A stretch of 26,155 nt of DNA from a virus, in the IMG/VR virus record IMGVR_UViG_3300021957_000255, positions 1-26,155 of that record; one strand, given 5' to 3'. Below, in pieces: positions 18,124-26,155 of this stretch. The position numbers and the translations under genes were made by a program. The notes beneath the pieces were generated by a model. It did not search any database. It was not told the DNA's origin and saw only the letters and a program-made list of their open reading frames with translations. Positions within the stretch are counted from its first letter, which is position 1. Each line of letters starts with the position of its first letter.

Positions 18124-19714
18124 TACCTATCAATACAATCATCTGGTAAAGAAAGACGGTGTAGTTCAAGAATGGACAAAGGACGAGGTTCTTGAATATA
18201 AAAAATGTATGGATAGTCCCGCTTATTTTGCGGAAACCTATCTCAAAATTATTTCGTTGGATAGGGGACTTGTTCCTTTCAATCTTTATCCCTATCAAGA
18301 ACGTATGTTCAAATGTTTTAACGATAATCGTTTTAACATTGTACTTGCTTGCAGACAATCTGGCAAGTCAATTTCGTCTGTCGCCTATCTTCTCTGGTAT
18401 GCCATCTTCACTCCCGAAAAAACAATCGCAGTTCTCGCAAACAAAGGTTCCACTTCGAGAGAAATGCTCGGACGTATTACGCTCATGCTTGAGAATCTGC
18501 CATTCTTTCTACAACCTGGGTGTAAGACTCTTAATAAGGGCAGTATCGATTTTTCTAATAACTCTAGGATTGTTGCTGCTTCCACTAGCGGGAGTTCTAT
18601 TCGGGGCATGTCTGTTAATCTGCTCTATCTCGATGAGTTTGCTTTTGTTGAGCGAGCATCTGAATTCTACACTTCCACCTATCCGGTAGTCTCTGCCGGT
18701 AAAGATACTAAGGTTATCATAACCTCGACTGCCAATGGGATTGGTAATATCTACCATAAAATTTGGGAAGGCGCAAATCAAGGAATAAACGAATACAAAC
18801 CATTCAGAGTCGATTGGTGGGATGTGCCGGGACGAGATGAGAAATGGAAAACAGAGACCATATCAAACACTAGTCCGCTACAGTTTGACCAAGAATTTGG
18901 AAATACGTTCTTCGGCACAGGCGACACTCTAATAAATGCAGAGACGCTAATGTCATTACGAGCAAAAGCGCCTCTGCGGGTCTTAGAGGGCGGTCTATTG
19001 TCCATCTATTCAGAGACTCGGCCGAGCCACGAGTACATCATGACCGTTGATGTCTCGAAAGGAAGAGGTCAGGACTATTCTACGTTCACTGTTATTGACA
19101 TTACGACACGCCCTTTTAGTCAAGTGGCTGTGTATCGGAACAACACTATTTCTCCAATACTCTTCCCTAATATTATATATAAGTACGCTGTTGTCTACAA
19201 TAATGCTTATGTGGTTGTCGAAGCAAATGATCAAGGTGGGGTAGTATGTAATGGTCTTTATCATGATCTTGAATACGAAAATACCCATGTATCTTCCGCA
19301 GTAAAGTCTTCCCACATTGGGGTAGAAATGAATCGAAAAACCAAGCGTCTTGGTTGTTCGGGGTTTAAAGATCTTTTGGAGACCAACAAACTAGAACTTG
19401 TTGATGAAAAGACTATTCTTGAAGTGTCTACTTTCGTAGGTAAAGGACAGTCTTATGAGGCATCCGATGGAAATCATGACGATTTGGTTATGAATTTAGT
19501 TATGCTGGGGTACTTCGTAACCACTCAGTTTTTCTCTGACATGACAGACATCAATCTAAAAGAAATGATGTTTGCCAATCGAATGGAAGAAATAGAAAAT
19601 GACATTGTTCCCTTTGGATTCATCGATGATGGTACCGATGCGATCAACGAAATATTGTCACAAGAAGACATAGAAAGAGGTAATTGGTCCGTAGTTTATG
19701 ATCCTGATTTTTAA
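18095..19714 (+). CDS. 17: Terminase large subunit gp17 (packaging ATPase and nuclease)
   Basis: This 539-residue protein pumps DNA into the head and cuts the concatemer. Numbering from ATG 18095, Walker A is R87-Q-S-G-K-S92 (ACRQSGKSISS), and Walker B is LLYLDEFAF with D180 and E181. The coupling motif ITSTAN follows. The C-terminal RNase H-like nuclease shows its three acidic positions: D319 in MTVDVSKGRGQDYS, E376 in VVVEANDQGG, and D462/D463 in DGNHDDLVMNL. All key residues are present, so it looks fully functional. T4 gp17 is 610 residues. The start overlaps gp16 by 29 bases; ATG 18113 and TTG 18086 are alternatives. A late promoter box lies six bases after its stop and serves the next gene. 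Confidence 0.95.
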   Translation: MTQAIRMSNDTYQYNHLVKKDGVVQEWTKDEVLEYKKCMDSPAYFAETYLKIISLDRGLVPFNLYPYQERMFKCFNDNRFNIVLACRQSGKSISSVAYLLWYAIFTPEKTIAVLANKGSTSREMLGRITLMLENLPFFLQPGCKTLNKGSIDFSNNSRIVAASTSGSSIRGMSVNLLYLDEFAFVERASEFYTSTYPVVSAGKDTKVIITSTANGIGNIYHKIWEGANQGINEYKPFRVDWWDVPGRDEKWKTETISNTSPLQFDQEFGNTFFGTGDTLINAETLMSLRAKAPLRVLEGGLLSIYSETRPSHEYIMTVDVSKGRGQDYSTFTVIDITTRPFSQVAVYRNNTISPILFPNIIYKYAVVYNNAYVVVEANDQGGVVCNGLYHDLEYENTHVSSAVKSSHIGVEMNRKTKRLGCSGFKDLLETNKLELVDEKTILEVSTFVGKGQSYEASDGNHDDLVMNLVMLGYFVTTQFFSDMTDINLKEMMFANRMEEIENDIVPFGFIDDGTDAINEILSQEDIERGNWSVVYDPDF

Positions 19715-19719
19715 TTTTT

Positions 19720-19727
19720 TATAAATA
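19720..19727 (+). promoter_or_regulatory. T4-type late promoter box TATAAATA upstream of gp18
   Basis: This is an exact TATAAATA match in the 76-base gap between gp17 and gp18. A T-rich run precedes it. The gp18 ATG is 63 bases downstream, leaving room for a leader with the ribosome-binding site AAAAGGA at 19777-19783. An intergenic position before a highly expressed sheath gene makes this the most convincing promoter in the window. Confidence 0.75.
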
Positions 19728-19790
19728 AAAGCATTGAGAATCTAACCGTATTATGAAATCATATCATAGGTAAACGAAAAGGACACGATT

Positions 19791-21986
19791 ATGGCAAATC
19801 AATTCGCGTCTCCCAATATCACAGTAAAGGAAATTGATCTTACGGGTGTAGTCCCGGCAGTTGATACTTCTACTGGGGCATTCGTGGGGAACTTTAATTG
19901 GGGACCAATTGAACAACCGGTTCTAGTTGCTAACGAAGCAGCTTTAGCAGAAACATTTGGATCTCCCGCATTAAACTCAGACGCTACATCAATTGACTTT
20001 CTATCTGCGGCATATTTTTTAAAATATGCTAGTACATTGTATGTTGTTCGAACGCAAGAAGGAGCAGTGAATGCTTCTATTGCGGGTGCAGGTATTGTAG
20101 CTTCGGTTACAGTTGCAGGAACTAACAACAACTACACCAACACTCCAACCATTGGTTTCACCGGTGGCAGTGGTGCAGGTGCAGCAGCAACCGCAGCAAT
20201 GGAAATCAAAGGCATCACCGGTACTCCTACTGATGGTGGTACAGGTTATGCGGTTAGCGATACATTCGAAATCGATTTAGGAACTGGTACTAATGCTACA
20301 GGTACAGTACTTGCAGTCGATCCGGGTGGTATTGTAACTTCAGTTTCACTCAGTAGCGGAGGTTCCTTTTCTGGAACTCTGGACTCCTTAACCGGACATA
20401 CTACAATTAATACGAGTGGCGGTGGAGACAATGCACTTGATGTAACAGTCACAGTAGGTATTAAATCTATCACCATTACAGACACGGGCAGCGGTTACAC
20501 TGGAGTACCTACGGTTACTGACAGTGAAGCAGGTAATGCCACTTTAACTGCGGTTATTAACGCAGACGGTGTTCTGGTTAAAAATGCAGAAACATGGGAA
20601 TCAGATAAATCTGGTCTCAACGCAGAGCAAATTATTGCGAAGTATGCTGGTACGGCAGGTAATAGTTTACAGGTTTCATTCTGCCCAGTATCGGGTGGTG
20701 ATGCATCTTTTGATGGTTGGGTTATTGGTACTACTAATGTGTTTGCAGAGTTTGATGGTGCACCCGGAACGTCACAGTATGTGTCTGATCTCGGTGGTAG
20801 TAATGACGAAGTTCACGTAGCCATTATCGATGAAGACGGTGTTTTTACTGGAATTCCAGGCACTATCCTTGAAACGTTTCCCTATGCTTCTTTGGCGGGT
20901 GATGCCAAGACCGCAGACGGTTCATCTAACTATGTGTTAGATGTTTTAAATGCTAAATCTAACTACGTTCGTGCAGCAGATCTCGCATCATTCTCAGAAT
21001 TAGGGAATGTATCTACTGGATTCACTCAAGTAACAACTTCTGTACAAACTTCAAGTTTGTCAGGTGGGGTTGCAAGCAACGTATTAGACGAGGGTGATAT
21101 TGATACTGGTTTCGATTCTTTCGAAGATCCCGAAACTATTACGGTTGATTTTTTAATTGCCCCTAGTATGACTAGTCGAATTGCACAGAAAACGGTTGTT
21201 GCTAACTTGACAGGAATTGCTAGTAGTCAGAGAAAAGACTGCGTGGTAGTTTCAAGTCCCTGTAGAGATGACGTGCTGAATCAAGCAAATCCCACGGCGA
21301 TTGTTGATGCAATTAAAACTTTCTCGAACGAACTGTCTTCTTCTAGTTACTTGATACTTGACAACAACTTTTTAAAAGTTTACGACAAGTACAATGACCA
21401 GTATGTTTTCATTCCTGCCGCCAGTTCTACAGCGGGTCTTCTCGCGTTAACTGATCAAGTGTCTGCACCATGGTTCTCTCCTGCCGGACAACGGCGTGGT
21501 AATTACTTTGGTGTAACATCTCTCGCATGGAATGCTAATAGAAATGCAAGAGATACTCTATATAAAGTTGGTGTTAATCCGATTGTAAACCTTCCGGGAC
21601 AAGGGATTATTTTATATGGCGACAAGACTAAAGAGTCTCGCCCAAGTGCATTTGATCGCATTAACGTTCGTAGGTTGTTCCTTGTAATCGAACGCGCCAT
21701 TAAGGCGGCGGCCGCAAATGTACTGTTCGAATTCAACGATGAGTTTACTCGCGCAGAATTTGTTAACATAGTAGAACCTTTCTTGAGGGAAATTCAAGGG
21801 AGAAGAGGTATTACTGATTTCAGGGTAGTTTGTGACGAAACAAACAACACTGCGGCAGTGATTGATGCTAACCGATTCATTGCTTCTTGCTTTATCAAAC
21901 CAGCACGTTCAATTAACTTTATCACGCTTAATTTCGTGGCAGTTAGAACGGGTGTTGACTTTGATGAAGTTGTCGGCACGGTCTAA
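19791..21986 (+). CDS. 18: Contractile tail sheath protein gp18
   Basis: The 731-residue protein begins MANQFASPNITVKEIDLTG, followed by VVPAVDTSTGAFVGNFNWGP, the family N-terminus. The conserved C-terminal half has APWFSPAGQRRGNYFGVTSL, YKVGVNPIVNLPGQGIILYG and the sheath end region LFEFNDEFTRAEFVNIVEPF. The sheath wraps the tail tube and contracts to drive the tube into the cell. T4 gp18 is 659 residues. The surplus sits at about residues 100-260, a Gly/Thr-rich repeat insertion (NNYTNTPTIGFTGG, SGYTGVPTV), probably exposed on the sheath surface. A clear Shine-Dalgarno and a late promoter precede it, and gp19 follows after 13 bases. Confidence 0.93.
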   Translation: MANQFASPNITVKEIDLTGVVPAVDTSTGAFVGNFNWGPIEQPVLVANEAALAETFGSPALNSDATSIDFLSAAYFLKYASTLYVVRTQEGAVNASIAGAGIVASVTVAGTNNNYTNTPTIGFTGGSGAGAAATAAMEIKGITGTPTDGGTGYAVSDTFEIDLGTGTNATGTVLAVDPGGIVTSVSLSSGGSFSGTLDSLTGHTTINTSGGGDNALDVTVTVGIKSITITDTGSGYTGVPTVTDSEAGNATLTAVINADGVLVKNAETWESDKSGLNAEQIIAKYAGTAGNSLQVSFCPVSGGDASFDGWVIGTTNVFAEFDGAPGTSQYVSDLGGSNDEVHVAIIDEDGVFTGIPGTILETFPYASLAGDAKTADGSSNYVLDVLNAKSNYVRAADLASFSELGNVSTGFTQVTTSVQTSSLSGGVASNVLDEGDIDTGFDSFEDPETITVDFLIAPSMTSRIAQKTVVANLTGIASSQRKDCVVVSSPCRDDVLNQANPTAIVDAIKTFSNELSSSSYLILDNNFLKVYDKYNDQYVFIPAASSTAGLLALTDQVSAPWFSPAGQRRGNYFGVTSLAWNANRNARDTLYKVGVNPIVNLPGQGIILYGDKTKESRPSAFDRINVRRLFLVIERAIKAAAANVLFEFNDEFTRAEFVNIVEPFLREIQGRRGITDFRVVCDETNNTAAVIDANRFIASCFIKPARSINFITLNFVAVRTGVDFDEVVGTV
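20085..20570 (+). repeat. Glycine-rich repeat insertion within gp18
   Basis: About 160 residues with three related units: NNYTNTPTIGFTGGSG, TGYAVSDTFEIDLGTG and SGYTGVPTVTDSEA. They interrupt the usual sheath sequence, which resumes at VLVKNAETWESDKSG and AGNSLQVSFCP. The S-G-Y-x-x-x-P-T-V pattern is common in marine phage structural proteins. Confidence 0.65.
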
Positions 21987-21999
21987 GGAGAAATAAACA

Positions 22000-22527
22000 A
22001 TGGCAATTTTAGGAGTCGATGACTTTAAATCTAAACTGCGTGGTGGTGGTGCTAGACCGAATCTGTTTAACGCAACTATTAACTTTCCTTCCTATGCTGG
22101 GGGTGATGTCGAACTGACATCATTCCTCTGTAAGGCTGCAGCTTTACCGGCAAGCACGACAGGTGTACTAACGGTACCCTTTCGGGGCAGGCAGTTAAAG
22201 ATTGCAGGAGATCGTGTATTTGAAGATTGGAGCGTTACTATCATTAACGATACCGATTTTGCAATTCGAGATCCCATGGAAAGATGGTTAAACGGAATCA
22301 ATTCGCATTCTGCTAATACTGGATTCAGCAATCCCGTCGATTATCAGTCGGACCTCATAGTTGATCAGTTAGATCGTGACAGTACTGTATTGAAACGATA
22401 TAACTTTCGAGGTTGTTTTCCAACAAGTGTTGGTGCTATCACGTTAGATTATGATACCGTTGATGCACTGGAAACCTTCGAAGTTACCTTTGCTATTCAA
22501 TATTGGGAATCAAATACGACGAGTTAA
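22000..22527 (+). CDS. 19: Tail tube protein gp19
   Basis: The 175-residue protein matches tail tube subunits of T4-like phages: MAILGVDDFKSKLRGGGARP at the N-terminus, then RGRQLKIAGDRVFEDWSVTI and NDTDFAIRDPMERWLNGINS. T4 gp19 is 163 residues. It polymerises as hexamer rings into the rigid inner tube through which DNA passes. TAAGGAG, which includes the gp18 stop codon, is a strong ribosome-binding site ten bases before ATG 22000. A hairpin terminator begins 17 bases after its stop, so the sheath-tube pair forms a transcription unit starting at the 19720 promoter. Confidence 0.94.
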   Translation: MAILGVDDFKSKLRGGGARPNLFNATINFPSYAGGDVELTSFLCKAAALPASTTGVLTVPFRGRQLKIAGDRVFEDWSVTIINDTDFAIRDPMERWLNGINSHSANTGFSNPVDYQSDLIVDQLDRDSTVLKRYNFRGCFPTSVGAITLDYDTVDALETFEVTFAIQYWESNTTS

Positions 22528-22533
22528 TTCACG

Positions 22534-22541
22534 TCTAAATA
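22534..22541 (+). promoter_or_regulatory. Variant late promoter box TCTAAATA before gp20
   Basis: This differs from TATAAATA at one position and lies in the 59-base gap between gp19 and gp20. Its expected start site, several bases downstream, falls inside the terminator hairpin at 22544. The ribosome-binding site AGGA at 22577-22580 precedes ATG 22587. CTAAATA-type boxes have been noted in marine T4-like phages, from memory; activity here is inferred. Confidence 0.45.
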
Positions 22542-22543
22542 AC

Positions 22544-22569
22544 AGGGTGTCTACGGGCACCCTTTATTT
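22544..22569 (+). terminator. Rho-independent terminator with UACG tetraloop after gp19
   Basis: AGGGTGTC pairs with GGGCACCCT-side bases to give an eight-pair stem (A44-T63 to C51-G56, last two digits of position; T50-G57 is a wobble pair) closed by a C(UACG)G tetraloop of the very stable UNCG class. It is followed by TTATTT. It would end transcription of the sheath-tube unit. Confidence 0.8.
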
Positions 22570-22586
22570 ACATATTAGGACAACTC

Positions 22587-24291
22587 ATGGCAGATGATAC
22601 AATATTAAAACTTTTTGGGTTTGAACTTAAAAGATCCAATAAAGGGTCAGTGAAACAGAAACTTGCGTCTGTTGTGCCGCCCACGGATCCTGATGGTGCT
22701 GGTTATGTTAGCACTATGGCAGGACACTATGGACATTATCTCAATGTCGATGGTGAAATCAGTTCTAAAGATAATCATCAGTTAATTCTGAGATATCGAG
22801 GTGTAGCAGTCAACTCAGAAGTTGATATGGCAGTCGAAGAGATTGTAAACGAGGCAATTTCTGCATCTGAATTAGAATCATCAGTACAATTAGTTTTGGA
22901 CAAGGTGCAAGTACCTGATAAGATAAAGAAATTGTTGACTGAAGAGTTCGATAATATTGTTGGGATGTTGAATTTCAATGAGTTGGGGCATGATATATTC
23001 CGATCATGGTACGTTGATGGAAGATTGTACCATCATTTGGTAGTTAACGAATCAAATTTAAAAGCAGGAATTCAAGAAATACGACAGATTGATGCATCTA
23101 AAATTAGAAAGATGCGTAATGTTAAGTACAAAAAAGATCCGGCAACAGATGTTAAGATTGTAGACGAGATAGACGAGTTTTATCTTTACGAAGAAAAACC
23201 AGGAGCCCAAGCAAGTGCTGTTAAGTTTTCTACAGACTCCATTTCTTATGTGTCAAGTGGTCTTTTAGATGAATATAAAAAGAAAGTAGTCTCTCACTTA
23301 CATAAAGCACTTAAACCTATTAACCAATTACGTATGATGGAAGACTCTCTAGTCATCTATCGTCTTGCTCGTGCACCCGAACGTCGAATCTTTTACATTG
23401 ATGTTGGTAATTTACCTCGCGGTAAAGCAGAACAGTACATGAAAGATATCATGACTAAGTATCGTAACAAGTTAGTGTACGATGCATCCACTGGCGAACT
23501 CAAAGATGATCGCAAGCATATGTCTATGCTCGAAGATTTTTGGTTGCCTCGTAGAGAAGGTGGGAAAGGAACCGAAATCTCTACACTTCCGGGTGGTGAT
23601 AATCTTGGTCAGATTGATGATATACTTTATTTTCAAAAGAGATTATATCGTAGTTTGAATGTGCCGGTCAATAGGTTGGAACAAGAATCTCAGTTTTCTT
23701 TAGGAAGAAGTACAGAAATTACACGAGACGAAGTTAAGTTTCAGAAATTCATTGATCGTTTACGTATGAGATTTTCCCACTTGTTTCTTGAAATTCTTAG
23801 GAAACAGTTGATAATAAAAGGTATTATCACGCCGCAAGATTGGGATGAATGGAAGAACGATATTGTTGTTGATTATATCAAGGACAATGCCTTTACTGAA
23901 TTGAAAGAAGCAGATCTTTGGCGGGAACGATTCGGACTGATGCAAGAAGCAACTCAGTTTGTAGGTGATTATGTTTCGAAAGAATGGATTTGGAAAAATG
24001 TTTTAAGATTATCTGATGCAGATATTGAGGATATGAAGAAACAAATGGAAGAGGACGAACCGGAAGAAGGCGAAGAAGACGCGCTTGTCCCCGATGAAGC
24101 CTCGGCACCCGCAACACAGTCTGTTGATATTAAAGTTAATGGTGAACCCGTTAAATCAGAAATAGAACGTCAAAAAAGTGCTGAAGACGAAAAGAAAAAG
24201 AAAGAAAAAGAACAACAAAAGAAAGAAAGATACATTCCGTCCTCCGAAGATGAACTAACTGAAGAACTTACCAGATACATGGCAAAACTCA

Positions 24292-24305
<14 letters not shown>
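22587..24305 (+). CDS. 20: Portal vertex protein gp20
   Basis: The 572-residue protein matches T4-like portal proteins: LILRYRGVAVNSEVDMAVEE, IVNEAISASELES, FRSWYVDGRLYHHLV, VSHLHKALKPINQLRMMED, YRLARAPERRIFYIDVGNLP and LNVPVNRLEQESQFSLGRST. T4 gp20 is 524 residues. Twelve copies form the channel at one head vertex, initiate prohead assembly and dock the terminase. The last 80 residues are a charged tail, acidic (EEDEPEEGEED) then lysine-rich (AEDEKKKKEKEQQKKE), likely disordered. The AGGA site six bases before ATG 22587 supports the start. The stop overlaps the collagen-like gene by 14 bases, so the two are probably translationally coupled. Confidence 0.94.
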
Positions 24306-25395
<1,090 letters not shown>

Positions 25396-25399
25396 TTCT

Positions 25400-25407
25400 T
25401 ATAAATA
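25400..25407 (+). promoter_or_regulatory. T4-type late promoter box TATAAATA before the final gene
   Basis: This is an exact TATAAATA match in the 75-base gap after the collagen-like gene. ATG 25471 is 63 bases downstream of the box, the same spacing as the gp18 promoter, and is preceded by AAGGA at 25459-25463. A weaker TTTAAATA lies at 25445. Confidence 0.7.
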
Positions 25408-25470
25408 AACATAATATTTACTTTCTGTCATGTATACGGTGATTTTTAAATAACCTAAAAGGAAAATGAT

Positions 25471-26155
25471 ATGGCGATCATTAACGATCCAGATCAGTTA
25501 AGTCAAGGTTTAGAAACTGCCGTTGCTGATATGCGATTTGGTAGCGTTACCGGTGCCCAAGTTACTATAACATCGGCAGGAACTTCTTTACCTACTATTA
25601 CTGCGGGTGATTATTTCGAAATTCGCGGGGCAATTAACCCCGAAAACAATGGTCTTTACTTAGAAGACGGTGGATCGCCTACTACGGGATCTGTCACTGC
25701 TACTAAAGTAGGCGGTTCTGCTGCTGATCCAAATGCCTCTGCGGTAGATAACACTGGCGCTAGTGTGCTTCATGACGATGGAACCGTAACAGAAGAAAAA
25801 TCAGTATTCTTCGACACTATTAAACGAGAGATCTGGTTAATCCCAGGTCAAGGTAGTTTAACAGGCGGTGTCAATGCTACGGATACTGGTGTTATTCTCC
25901 AGTTCTTATACTCATTCGCAAAAGAAGAATGGAAAAACGACAACACGTTGATCGTACATCCTTTCCCTTTCACTGCTATTACGCCAGAACAGTTCGAATT
26001 AAACTCTGGTTGGACCTTCCACCGTGGAGCAGTTGGTAAAGGCACCACGTATGAGGCAACTCAGTTAATCCGTACTGGTGGTTTCCGAGAAGTTGCAGTA
26101 AACGGAACTCTTAACGACGAATTTGCTTCTATCGTATCTTTGGGTACGTTTGAAG
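25471..26155 (+). CDS. Probable virion structural protein, 3' end outside window
   Basis: The open frame runs from ATG 25471 to the window edge (228 codons and counting) with no stop. It begins MAIINDPDQLSQGLETAVAD, continues through a beta-rich Gly/Thr segment (SVTATKVGGSAADPNASAVD), and then IKREIWLIPGQGSLTGGVNA, LYSFAKEEWKNDNTLIVHPF and ITPEQFELNSGWTF. This resembles structural proteins of marine T4-like phages from memory, but I cannot name a T4 counterpart. It is not the gp21 protease or gp23 capsid by any motif I can see. It has its own late promoter and a strong ribosome-binding site (AAGGA, seven-base spacer), which suggests high late expression. Confidence 0.72.
   Translation, partial: MAIINDPDQLSQGLETAVADMRFGSVTGAQVTITSAGTSLPTITAGDYFEIRGAINPENNGLYLEDGGSPTTGSVTATKVGGSAADPNASAVDNTGASVLHDDGTVTEEKSVFFDTIKREIWLIPGQGSLTGGVNATDTGVILQFLYSFAKEEWKNDNTLIVHPFPFTAITPEQFELNSGWTFHRGAVGKGTTYEATQLIRTGGFREVAVNGTLNDEFASIVSLGTFE

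Noticed and set aside
24171-24178. CAAAAAAG run in gp20 as a possible programmed frameshift site
   Set aside because: The codon phase (CAA AAA AGT) does not fit the X-XXY-YYZ pattern for -1 slippage, and no stem-loop is evident nearby.

Overview
The window is a contiguous piece of the late structural region of a T4-like (straight contractile-tailed) bacteriophage. All fifteen genes lie on the + strand, are tightly packed (gaps from 0 to 76 bases, several overlaps) and read in the order: three fibre or adhesin-type proteins, a small basic protein, neck proteins gp13 and gp14, tail-sheath stabiliser gp15, a giant beta-repeat structural protein, terminase subunits gp16 and gp17, tail sheath gp18, tail tube gp19, portal gp20, a collagen-like protein, and the start of another structural protein. 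The 13-14-15-16-17-18-19-20 order is that of phage T4. The sequence flavour (paired C-x-R-D-V-G-Y-I repeats, fibres made of L-Q-x-V-T and D-S-V-G-Y-R-E-L motifs, marine-type gp13/14/15) resembles marine T4-like phages such as cyanophages and pelagiphages. The host cannot be determined from this window: there is no tRNA, integrase or auxiliary metabolic gene.

Region 1 (1-9769) holds receptor-facing or virion-surface proteins: a >1,330-residue protein, cut by the window edge, with a duplicated helical repeat, a probable beta-helix and a probable seven-bladed FG-GAP propeller; a 130-residue partner; and a 1,793-residue fibre built of repeated motifs. Region 2 (9773-17740) is the neck and tail-completion module. 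Here gp15 carries about 400 extra residues (cadherin-like plus BspA-type leucine-rich repeats), and the next protein carries about eight CalX-beta-like repeats. Region 3 (17764-19714) is the DNA-packaging motor. Region 4 (19791-22527) is sheath plus tube, ending at a strong hairpin terminator. Region 5 (22587-26155) is the portal, followed by a collagen-like fibre and a further structural protein, in the place where T4 carries its prohead core and protease genes.

Regulation looks T4-late-like. Exact TATAAATA boxes occur at 9765, 19720 and 25400, the last two inside intergenic gaps just upstream of gp18 and of the final gene. A variant box (TCTAAATA) abuts a UACG-tetraloop terminator between gp19 and gp20. 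The most striking feature is the concentration of five different adhesion-type folds (FG-GAP propeller, cadherin-like, BspA leucine-rich repeats, CalX-beta-like, collagen) within one 26-kb module, two of them fused to, or adjacent to, proteins that sit at the head-tail junction. Domain assignments rest on motif reading; no database search was run.
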